Shown here: positions 36,083 through 47,200 of the stretch, in pieces
Layout: each line of letters begins with the position of its first letter
How positions within the stretch are numbered: the first letter of the stretch is position 1
Assembly: GCA_032622095.1 (NCBI GenBank)
Contig: CP136065.1
Coordinates: 60,443,094-60,507,093 of the forward strand
Direction: 5' to 3'
DNA length: 64,000 nucleotides
DNA from: Siphonodentalium dalli
Lineage: Eukaryota; Mollusca; Scaphopoda; Gadilida; Siphonodentaliidae
The notes under the pieces: generated by a model
The model's database searches: none
What the model was told of the DNA's origin: nothing
The model's input: the letters and a program-made list of their open reading frames with translations, nothing else
Translations under genes and position numbers: made by a program

Positions 36083-36536
36083 TATGTGACCCGCCATATC
36101 AAATCGAGTCGTAAGTCGGGATTGTTTTACCCTGTGCCAATGCATTCTCTTATATATGCGAGTCGACCATAGGTCGCCTCGCATATATAAGAGAATGCAT
36201 TGGCCTAACAATTTTTTTAAATAAATGTTTCTTACAATTTTTAGAACATCAAAATAAAAAACATCCATTACCCTGCAGGGAGCCCCACACATATATGGAA
36301 GCATATAGAAGAGTGTCGTCTGCTGATGTTTGTCTGGGGCTCTGTATGGGTGAAATTATAAAATTGTTAAAGAATACAAGAATTTTTTTTTTTAAATTGT
36401 AAAAAATTGTTAGGCCAATGCATTCTCTTATATATGCGAGGCGACCTATGGTCGACTCGCATATATAAGAGAATGGATTGGCACAGGTTAAAAAAAATCT
36501 CGACTTACGATTGGATTTGATATGGCGGGTCACATA
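36083..36536. mobile_element. Foldback element with nested perfect hairpins
   Basis: Outer arms TATGTGACCCGCCATATCAA (left) and the near complement at the right. Inside each arm is a ~67-bp hairpin (36137-36203 and 36415-36481) built from CCAATGCATTCTCTTATATA and its inverse around GGTCGACTCGC/GCGAGGCGACC. The four small arms can therefore pair in more than one way. Confidence 0.9.
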
Positions 36537-37650
36537 TGTAATCGAACCCGTAGATTATAATATTACCTTACTCGTATTTAAATTCGTGCATTACTATTTT
36601 TCGCGCACTCGTCTGTGCGCGAATTTAAAACTGAGCGAAAAATAGTACGACTCCTGTGTTTAAACTTGTTAACCACACGGAAAACAATATCGATTGTTAT
36701 GTTGATGAGTTACACACAATGCGAAAGGTTGGACTCTTAGCAGACAATTAGGCATATACATGTAGGCCTATATTTACAATAGGTCAACCAATATAACAAA
36801 AATACCCAATTACCCATTACCCAATGCCAAGCGACATACAAATCATGGTAACGTCGACACCGCAGCCAAGTGTGGATTTTTCAGAAGTCGTTTTCCTTCT
36901 CGGGTGTGGTTTTCTGTTTTCGAGTTCAGTTCATTGATGTCCATTCAGTCCATAACTATTTCACTAACAGCATAATTATTTGGAGCATATAAACGTCCAT
37001 CATTGCAACAAAATGATGATGCAGTTATGGTCTACATGATGCAAGTTCGGTGTTGTCGTGTTTAAGACACATGTATCTTCAGAAACGACAAAGGACTGAA
37101 ACTGTCATCAGATCCACGACTTTTACGAAAATATGTGCGCGAATTTAAAGTGCGCGAATTCAAAACTGAGCAAATTTAAATACGAGTAAGGTATGTTCAT
37201 CAAGTTGTCATCTCATGTTTGCACACATAACGGTTATTTACTGTGCTCTAAAAAGGGTGCATATGATCTACATGTACAATGTATGTGACATGCACACAGT
37301 AGTTATCCTGTTCGCACAACATTGGTTTGCATGTATATGTAAATGCTTCGTGTCACATGTTCGTTATATGTTTATTTGTATTATTTATTGTTAATTCATG
37401 AAAGAGGAATACTAGTGATTTTTCATATTTTATGAGTTTATATCACGACACCCTGGTATGGTGCATACATATACGGTGGGGCACATTAAGTCCACATAAT
37501 TTAACCATAAGATATCATTTGAACTTTCCACAGCTGTCAATCAAATAGTTATCAGCAGATATATTCTACCAATCAGCGACTGAGCCGGTCGCTTGCGGTA
37601 ATGATAATTCTATTTTCACCCTAATTTGATATCCGCGCGTACTTTCAGTG

Positions 37651-38128
37651 TTAAAGGTACTCATTCCGATCAGACGCTCCCATAATTACTATTCCTTTGG
37701 CTTCAGGGGTAAAAACTATTTGATTCGAGTCGAGGAACCCACCCATCAAAGCTCAGAGTGATTGGATATCGATGTTTGAAATTTGCTGTTTCTATTGTTT
37801 GTGGTCCAGATCTTTTCCAGGAATTCGTGCTCAAACGAACAAATTGTTATTGTAAGATGGATGACTCTAAAATCATGTGGTCACTATTAACAATAATAAC
37901 CACTTGATTTTAGAACTATCCATCTTACAACCGCAATTTGCCCGTTTGAGCACGAATTCCTGGAAAAGATCTGGACCACAAACAATAGAAACAGCAAATT
38001 GCAAACATCGATATCTAATCACTCTGAGCTTTGATGCGTGGGTTCCTCGACTAGAATAAAATATTGTTTACCCCTGAAGCCAAAGAAATAGTAATTTAGG
38101 AGCATCTGATCAGATTGAGTACCTTTAA
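37651..38128. mobile_element. TTAA-flanked palindromic MITE, copy C
   Basis: TTAA|AGGTACTCATTCCGATCA at the left and ATTGAGTACCT|TTAA at the right; 470 bp in which the two halves are close to full inverted copies, meeting near 37890. The small open frame in the right half (37877-38059) is a repeat product. Confidence 0.9.
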
Positions 38129-39379
38129 AGTGCCTTTGTCCAAACAACTTTTTTGTTGTAAGATCATACTGTACTGCAATTTAGATTTGTGCAATGATGT
38201 TGGAAATGCATCCGTGATTATAACACTATATTGTTCATTTTGCGTGACACTCGTCATATTTTACACAATTCAAGGCGGACAGAGTGCATGTTATCGGGTG
38301 TATTACATCATATAGACGGGCACGGTAAAACTAAATAAACTATCTCTGCAGATGCATTGAGGGCGCATTTACATTGGTGTAGATCTTTATACAGATCTAT
38401 GTGAAGTCACGTGTCGCGGATTACTGTGATCACAACATGATTACTGCTAGTGAACGCGCGCTCATCAGTACTCTTGTAATTGACAATTCACTATGAGTCG
38501 TGTCAGTTTAGGCCAGACAAAAAAAATGAATCAACTATCAGAAGACCAAAGCGATTTGATCTGTGCCGCGTCAGCATAAGTTGAGTCTAAGAGAAGCAGG
38601 AGATGGTGGGCCTAGCCGTGGGCTACTGCCACATAAACAGAGCGCACCGGATATTCGGACAATTGTCTCAATGCTCGTTGTATTCCATATGAAATACATG
38701 GGTTGAACTGACAAACAAAGATTAAGCACATTCGCCAAGCCCGGGTAACAATTAATCAAATCAGATTTGCCTGTCTCAATGCCTCGGTGTTGACCGTGTA
38801 TTATAACGGACACGATTTTTGCTTACACTAACGAACACCGTTTTCGTTCTGTGTGCATTTCTATATCAACCCATTTACACCAGTATGCGTGTAGAACTGT
38901 ATACAGATATACAGCAATGTAAACATGCCCTGAATCATAGCAACCGTAAGCTCCTCCCACTAATCATTATGCGTCGAAACATTCTTTCACGGGAATACTG
39001 TATAACATTTGATTGTCACTTAAATAGCAATTAAAATTATTAGTCGATACACTTGGTCAGTGTTGGTCACAGGTAACTGGAACATAGAGACGCTTGTGTA
39101 CTTTTTGAAGTGGGGTTATTTTGTTCCAGCTGCCTGTGGTGTCGGTCAATCACATAGAAAGCACAGGTACACCAACTAGTTTCTACATGGATATCAGTTC
39201 CACATATATCTGGAAAGCTGCCAGCTTTGTTGATACAAATGATCGACCGATGAACACAATGAAAGATGAAGTTTCCCTGTAATATTATATGGTGTTTGCT
39301 CTTGTTGCTCGCAAATAATTATGAACTTTTATGAAAATAGATAGGTGAAACTAGACATAATTTACCAATTGCTGCATGA

Positions 39380-39500
39380 TTTTTGTTTAGATTACGTTTA
39401 TGAGTTATAATCGAACAGTTTGAATACGCGTTATAGAATTTGTCTCCAAACGTTAAAACCGAACAAACATAATCGAAACAGGAGTTATTTCTCGAATAAG
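39380..39500. repeat. Inverted repeat family with GTTATAATCGAAACA, member 1
   Basis: TTATGAGTTATAATCGAACAG and later CATAATCGAAACAGGAGTTATT flank TAGAATTTGTCTCCAAACGTT. Related to 46976-47104. Confidence 0.5.
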
Positions 39501-40109
39501 CAATTGTAGTTTTTCTTCTGAACACGATATAATGACTAACGACTGCAGTCCACCTCTTTGAGTATTCGACATAGACTTGAGGAAATCATATTAGAATATT
39601 ACGTGGTTCGGTCCTTGCGCTGAAGAATTTGAAAATATATCTTTTTTCCTGACCAAAACTGAGGAAAATATTATTTAAGATCTCAGACTGAATCAAGAAG
39701 AGCCATGTCTGGATCACACAACACACACAGTACATATTTCTGTCCATACTATGTATACCCGCGGTATTCTGATTTGTGTGATTGCCAGCCTTTGTCGTTC
39801 TGTCGAATTCGGCTTTCAAACCATAATATCGAATGCATAGAAAGAGTGGTAACTCAATATAGTTTATAATATAGCCATAGCAAAAACTAATCGAAAGAAA
39901 GAGAGTGAAGTTCCATTTGAGTCACGTCCAGCGCGATGTTAATTATATGGATATTTTGTATCCAGTTCTTTACGAAATACTAGTATTCACTAAGAAAAGT
40001 AATAAGTTCGACAAACGACATTTTTTTCCTATTAATTATTTAAAAAAATAAATTTTATTTTATTTTTTTATTTGTGTGCTAAATTGAGCAAGGAGTTCAA
40101 TCTAAATTA

Positions 40110-40481
40110 AAAAAAAAACAGTTATGTCCCTGGTTCCGCCCATATTCGACCAAGTGACCCAAATTGAACAAATCTGAATCCCAGTCACCAAAGGAACCTC
40201 CAAACGAGTATAAGCTAAATAGGCCTGATGCTTCTTGAGAAATAGTTTTAAGAATTACTATGGACTAAAGAGCCCTGGTTTTGCAAATATCTGACCTGGT
40301 GACCTATCTCATTTGAACAAATCTGAATGCGAGTCACCCAGGGAACATCCGCACCAAATCGATACCCATTCGACATTATGGTTCTGGAGAAGAAGATGTT
40401 TAAAGAATTGTTGACAGATGGACGTACGGACGAGGAGGTGAATATAGCTCCACCGAGACTTCGTCTCAGGTGAGCTAAAAA
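40110..40481. repeat. Mollusc-type interspersed repeat ending GGTGAGCTAAAAA
   Basis: Two diverged halves (GAACAAATCTGAATCCCAGT at ~40167 and GAACAAATCTGAATGCGAGT at ~40315), then TTCTGGAGAAGAAGATGTTT, GACGTACGGACGAGGAGG, ATAGCTCCACCGAGACTTCG and CTCAGGTGAGCTAAAAA. From memory this arrangement is a common interspersed repeat tail in mollusc genomes; its class is not certain. Confidence 0.6.
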
Positions 40482-40814
40482 CGTGTGTTCCCGAATCATG
40501 AGTCATAACTGCTAGGAGCTTCCAGTTAGTAAAGAAACGACTAAAAACAGTTATACTATCAATACAGATCGGCGGTGGGACATAAGGCTCAGACGCACGT
40601 TTTGCCAAAACGGATTTTCTCCAAATCTGTCAGAATCTGTCAGGAATTTCTTTGTGAATTTTGATAAAGCGATTAATGGGAAACAGTATTTAAGGACCAT
40701 CGAACCATTTGGTATTGTAACCTCATTTACTTTACTTTTATGGCATGAACAATATTTCAAATTTCACCGTTTTCGGGTCCCAAGAACTTATGTAAAATAG
40801 ATTTTTTTTAAACT

Positions 40815-41500
40815 ACAGTTCATATATCCTATCTGAAGATCATGAGAGGAGACTTAATTATTCTTAATTTGTGAAAGTTAATGATTATTTTCATTTAGAA
40901 AGGCAACTGCCCATAAACGATTGTCTACATTTGAGAATTTCCATGTTGCCCGTTGATCAATGAAAAATTGGGTTGAGATGAGTTATGGGTCCTGGGTGCA
41001 TGACCAAAGCTGACCACCATTTTTAATAACGCTGCGGCCTTATCCAGTTGATTGCTCCCTGTTTGAGTGAACCACACTGCATATCAACGTTTGTTTTCAT
41101 TGGGCTGGACAATTTGTGACTGCTTTATTCTGCATTATAATATATGGGGGTATGATGCCATGTTATGCAATTAAAAATCTAACTCAACATTATGATACAA
41201 ATGAAGCCTCCTCTCATGGAACCAAGATAATATGCTATTTGGTGATGGTAGTGTTGTGTGAAATTATTAATTACTCTAGCAATTCTTGGTACCGAAAGGG
41301 ACAAATAGATAATACTAATTTTAAAATCCATTATATATTTCGTCTCTTAATAATTGCTCAGATTCTACATACATTGAAGATGATGATTTGTGAAATTCAA
41401 GATTTTTCGCCAGATAGACCCAGAGAAATTCTTTGTTGAAAATATCTTGCCATTTTTTGGCTACATTTATGCAAAACGTGCGTCTCCCCTTAAATTGCAG
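40815..41500 (-). repeat. Dispersed repeat copy 2 (longest)
   Basis: In reverse complement it contains both the segment shared with 1-530 and, upstream of it, the segment shared with 59470-59672 (GAGACGCACGTTTTGCATAAAT in variant form). It shows that copies 1 and 3 are parts of one element of at least 680 bp. Several small open frames here are products of the repeat. Confidence 0.75.
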
Positions 41501-41783
41501 TCCCAAGCAGCAGTTTGTGTGACTAAAAAAACATTATGCTATTCGGAAGTCACCCAGTCTTTCGTATTATCGACCAACTACGAGTGTTCGTATGGATATT
41601 TTACGTGGAGCTTTTGTTCGGGTCAAAAACATTACTATAACTAACGCCCGAATGAATGAAGATTTACACCTGTTGTAGCATGGCACACCCAACGTATTCA
41701 AAACATATGCATAGTGAATAAACCGTACAAACATAAAATCGGAAGTCGCTTTCGCCAAGACGAAAAATTATATTTATAGAACA

Positions 41784-41967
41784 TAAATACTACATAGACA
41801 GAACACAACGCGCATCTTAATCGAGACTCATTTGTCGAATGAGTTGCGGATGGCGCAAGGATATATTTCGCGAGAGCGTAGCGAGAGCGAAATATAACTT
41901 TGCGCCGTCCGCAACGAGTTCGATTAAAGATTCGAGATTATGATGCAAGTTGTGTTCTGTATTTATT
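41784..41967. mobile_element. 184-bp foldback MITE
   Basis: Outer arms ATAAATACTACATAGACAGAACACA against TGTGTTCTGTATTTAT-like complements, and inner arms GTTGCGGATGGCGCAAGGAT against GTTATATTTCGCTC-side complements, meeting at GCGAGAGCGTAGCGAGAGCG. Pairing covers nearly the whole element. Confidence 0.8.
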
Positions 41968-43736
41968 CTACACCGTTCAGTCAGATAAGTTCAATCCACG
42001 AATGCCACCTTCATTGTTACAAAAGCTACCTTTATTGTGATTTAAGTCTGACAAATAACCAGTAATTATGGGGGATCACCGGAAGTGGATGATCGACGTA
42101 ATGTACGTCATCTTTCTTGGCGACAACGTCAACAAGAATAGTTCCGGCTTATATTCTACTAGAAGTATACACTAATATGTATTCAATGGCTGGGATTCCG
42201 TTGAATACATGTGACTCACGTCAATGGGTGTGGAATAAAGAAGGATAAAACACACCACAAAAAAAAAGTTTTCAGACCGGATAGACGGTTTCCCAACAGC
42301 TATAAACTTAAGTATATATTGTAAATACACATTTGCCGATCGCAAGCGGACTCCATTTGAGCGAAGAACTCTTTTTTATAGATAAAAACGGCATTTGATC
42401 ACTTCAGAAAATAATTTTCTCGCAAAATTCCCTCTTCAAATATCATTTTAACACATACAGCATCTGTCCATGGTTCGGTCCGGTGTAAGAACGTTTTGAA
42501 ATCTGAACATGACAATTGATAATCCTAGCATCTATAGACTGTATCCAAGCTTTCCATTTGTTGGATATTTCAAACACTCCGAATTTGTTTACCAAAAGTA
42601 GGAAAATAAGCAAATGTTGGTCTAAAACAATAAAAATTCCCCACTAATAATTTTTTTGGAGAATCAAACTGCCAGAATAATTTGAACTATTTTTGGTGTG
42701 AAATTTCCAACTGTCGTGTTAAGTATATGAATTTTCAAACTGTTGAACAATTTGACAAAAGTTGGGGTGAAACACCCAAACCCCCTCTCGTCACGTCCCT
42801 GTATCGACCCTTTGTATATGTGCATTTATATAAGCATATCGTTACACCTTTGAATAAAACCGTTTAGTTATTTTATCGTGTGTGGTGACTGATTTCTCAT
42901 TTTAATATAGATATTTACTATTTGAACGAACATAGCGCATTTGAACCTCAAGACAATTTTATATTGTGGTGGTGGTAACATATAGGTCGACAATGACACG
43001 AAATACCGATATACATATCTTATAGTCTGCACAATCTTATCATCGTCAGAGCGAATTTCAGCTGTTTGTGTTTGTTTTGCATAGAAGTGAAGCAAATGCT
43101 CTTTATTCAAAACATACAATGAATAGTCTACCATTAAACAACCTTTATCGGTAACAAGTTTAACTTTTCTACCTACCTCCGGGTTTAGACCCAGACAAAT
43201 ATCCCAATCGGGATAAATATTCCCTTGCCCCGACCTTCGATCTGTTGAAAGATTCCAACCCATTTTCAGTTAATATGACTAAATATTCCCCAACTAATAT
43301 AAGGGGCAATATCGGTCTTATATCTGACTAAAAGTACATGTAGGACATTCTTGGACCCTGGGGTTAAAAACAACACACTTTACACGGAATATTGGTTGGA
43401 AAATTTAATTAGCATAATTGTATATTTGAGCTATCATAACACATTTTTTCAGTCTGAAAATTCCAACTGTTTTAGTCGAAACTCGAACGGTCTGTGAAAT
43501 TATATACGGAATCTAATTGTTGAAAATGTTACCAAAATGAGTCAAATAAAGATACCAACCCCTTCCCACTGTCGCCTCGTGCCTGCTGAATTCAAATCAT
43601 TATCCAGAGGTCCAACAATTTCTCTATATCATTGAATTAATCATATATCAATTGTGTTGCAGTTGGCTCACCATACATTACCAGTGGATGTGCTTAATTA
43701 TAACAGTAAAACAGTTTGCGATTACAAAACGTGTAC

Positions 43737-43780
43737 AGGTACGGGTAGCTACAAGTACTCGTACCCGTACCCGTACCGGT
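43737..43780. repeat. GTACCC-rich short palindrome
   Basis: GGTACGGGTAGC and TACCCGTACCCGTACCGG can pair around AAGTACTCG. It lies downstream of the P450 3' end. Confidence 0.6.
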
Positions 43781-44126
43781 TTGAAATAGCAAACTCGCTA
43801 ATACCAGTCAAAAATGACACACTCTATAATGGCATGACATATACTCTGATTACAAATTCACTGTTGTCTTCATTGGCAGAGAAATTATTCAAATAGTCGG
43901 GTAGTGCATCATATAAATCCATAATCCCACCACGATAAAATGCTATCTGTAATGCAGATGGCAATATACGATTTTTTTTTAGAATATTTCATCCAAAGGG
44001 ATATTTTTATGAAATGCTCTTGAAATTCTTAAGTACCGTGGCTATACATCACTTCAAATACACAAAGTGCATGTATATAGAAAGTTAACATGCACATCGA
44101 GACGGGTTGTATACATAAGACGCTTT

Positions 44127-44216
44127 TTATGTAACTTTAGTCTTTCTCCGTTCCATCCCGATCCATGCGCCACCATTAATCGCCATCCTGCCCATTTTTG
44201 AAAGTTCAGGGATATC
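44127..44216 (-). CDS. P450 terminal exon
   Basis: The acceptor is TCATTTCCAG. It has 29 codons, starting [20 protein letters not shown] and ending KVT plus TAA. Length, phase (0) and the Gly-rich turn before the final basic strand fit the C-terminal beta hairpin of CYP3-like P450s, but this part is poorly conserved, so the assignment rests on phase, splice site and position. Confidence 0.7.
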   Translation of the reverse strand, partial: DIPELSKMGRMAINGGAWIGMERRKTKVT

Positions 44217-47200
44217 CTGGAAATGAGTAACAGCGGTTTAGCAACATGGAGCACCACTCAGAAATCCCGACATGCACATTACACAACTATATATTGGTAA
44301 CTTGCCTTATAGGCGTTCTCAAAACATCAGAGACACTGAACACTATCTTGCGAAGAGTGCTTGCTTCACGACAATACTCTCATAATAATAACCTTAACAG
44401 ATGGAATAAAGTGATTTATATGGCACTCAAAACAAATGGCTAGGGTTATTGGATATCAAATAAATCCGAAGCGACATTCGCAGTTACTGAAGAAACACGT
44501 GTAAATGCACCTGTCTTCACACTCACATGCACATTCAATTATTGCAGGATCTCGAAGCTATATTCATGTCACTCGAAGCGCGTGGCTCAAAAGTCAACAT
44601 TTATACTGAGATTAAAGACTCAATCTCCAATTCAATTAGTTTATTCTCTTAAAACCGATATTGTACAATTTCATGAGTATTCGGACGCAACACAACATCG
44701 GACAGACATGTACACTTGCATGTATCATTTGAAAGAGGAAGCTCCAAAACATTGTATTATCAACTTATCCGGTGTAATAAACTGTGAACATGTTGTTTTT
44801 GTTGAGTTACCGACGTGTTTTTGTCATCTAGATTGTAGCAAAAAGTATTATTTTCACTGGAGGGGGAATAACTCTATATCTTAAAGATAGAGTTATTTCC
44901 CTTCCATTGAAAATTCATCTTTAGTCTGAATTCTGTTGAATTCTGTTGCATTCTGGGAGCCATAACGGGTGTAATCTTTGTATAATTTCAGCTGTTTTCT
45001 ATTTCTCTATGGGCATCAGACGTTTCAAATGGTGATGAACTATAGTATTTTAATCATATTTTATTTCATAGATTGTTAGTAAAACCGTATTTATACCACG
45101 ATCGCCTATCTTACTATATAAATAAAGCCATCTGTTTAAATTTTACATTTAATCAACACCTGTTGATTAAACTAGCCTACTGTTGATTAAACTTCGCAGA
45201 GTGGATTAAACTTTCTCAATACAATTTGAACGGAAAAGAGATTATCCATCGCATTGTAAAGATCGTGGCATAAACAAAATATACGCATAGTGTTTCTGAA
45301 TAACACATTTAATCCACTCGTGGGATTGGCGATTTACACCACTCGCTGAAGCTCGTGGTGTAAATCGCCAATCCCACACGTGGATTAAATTTGTTATTCA
45401 GAAACACTATGCGTATATTCTATATATCAAGGCACTATAAAAAATAATCAGGGCCTTTACCATGATGACGAACATAGCAGAGCGTCGTGCATGTATAGAC
45501 ACAACGTCTAGTCTATGATGACGTCAGGCGGTAATTGACTAACGAATTTCTTTTGTGCCCACAATAAATAAATAGAAGCTCACAAGGAACATATAATAAC
45601 TTTTGATATTCTCCTTAATACGAACACTGACAAACCCCGTATATCCTCACCTGAGTTCTTTCAACTTTAACAGGACGGAATTTCCTCAATGTTGCTGCCA
45701 GACACAGTTTCATCTCAAGTTGAGCCAATCTCATGGCGATACACGATCGCGGTCCGTAGCCAAACGGCAGATAATGGAATGGATTCCTCGAAGCTCGAAG
45801 CTCTGGTGAGAATCTACAAATATGACCGATACTTATAAGTTAGCAAATAGAGTATACTAGGTGATGTGCACGACTTCGTCTGGTCTATTTAGGGAACAAC
45901 GTTGAAAAGTATTAGGAGAAAGAACAAAAACTATTGTTCGATCGGTCCAGAATCATGTCTATATGAGCGTATATGAGCGTATATGAGCGAGGTCAAGGTC
46001 AAGGACACGGTCGCACGTGAAATTGGACCCGTCCATATTGTTCCCGGGACCAAAGTAAGTCTACATACCAAATTTGAGTCGGGTCGGTCGAGGTCCAGAA
46101 ACATGCCTATATGAGCGTATATGAGCGAGGTCAAGGTCAAGGACACGGTCGCATGTGAAATTGAACCCGTCCATGTTGTTCCCGGGAATCAAAGTTGGCC
46201 TACATTCCAAATTTGAGTTGGATCGGTTGAGCAGTTTTAGAGTCTATAACACATACACACACACATACAGACAGAAGTTCCAAAATATATATGAAATTGG
46301 TATATGTACACATGTCATATATGGCAAGAGAAGTGGTTATATTGTTCCATCTGGGAGGGAGGTGGGTGTCCAACTTGGGTATTTCCAACTGCACCCCATT
46401 GAACCAGAATACAGAAATTTCCATTTCCGGAAATCAGATCGCACAACTCTTGGTTTGGTGGTTCCAACTTGTACATGTACCTCAATCAATCCAACTGTTG
46501 AACATTTCCAAAACAACACCCCACTATGCACCGTCGGACATATTTTAATTGGTGGCCATGACGAACGCGGTATGAAATTCACGTCTTGATAAGGTGTTAC
46601 GATATGTATAGCCATCGGAATGGAGAAAATTAAACCGACAGTCGGGTGGGCCTCATACATATATGACCGTTGAAGAGGTTGGTCATGGTACTGATCTTTC
46701 GAGGAGACCGAAGTAAATTTGTGTATATATCAAGTATATATGGGTTTTGTCAGACAATTGTGAATAACGACTGACCTGTCAGGGTCGAACTTTTCTGGAT
46801 CGGGATAGAACTCTGGATCATGGTGTATGGAAGCTATGGGAATGGCGATTGTGGTGCCCTTCTCGAACCTGATCCCATTTATTGTAGTCGCGTTGGTACA
46901 AACTCTGTCGATTCTGTGGAAATGAATACAAGACGAATGATCAGAAAACATTTTCAGAACTATTATTTAATAATAACTCTTGTTTCGATTAAGGTTATAC
47001 AGTTATAACCGAAACGTTTGAAGATACATTCTATAACGTTAAATAGTAAATATACTTCCAAACTTTTCTGTTATAACTGATATCCATAATCGAAACAAGA
47101 ATGATCTTTTATATAGAAAAGCTTAGCTCGAATCGAATTTAGTGCACTCAGTTCATACATTTCGTATATAATTGCGACTAATTATAGATCCATGTTAACA

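Larger units (their letters stand above)
34749..44126. other. Intergenic region between the convergent genes
   Basis: Between the two stop codons I recognise only repeats (MITE B and C, the nested-hairpin foldback, the 39380 repeat, the mollusc-type repeat, dispersed copy 2, the 184-bp MITE, the GTACCC palindrome). 38130-39380 and 42000-43650 have no supported gene; a 131-codon minus-strand frame at 42868-43263 is discussed under rejected items. Confidence 0.6.

Noticed and set aside
41116-41439. 107-codon frame with hydrophobic stretches
   Set aside because: It lies on copy 2 of the dispersed repeat; copies 1 and 3 do not keep the frame.
42868-43263. 131-codon minus-strand frame with an ATG, downstream of the P450 gene
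   Set aside because: The first half (to about 43060) looks moderately protein-like, but no family is recognisable and the second half is AT-biased filler.
46155-46660. Overlapping frames of 107-144 codons on both strands
   Set aside because: They fall on the dispersed repeat at 45840-46280 and the adjoining degenerate repeat.
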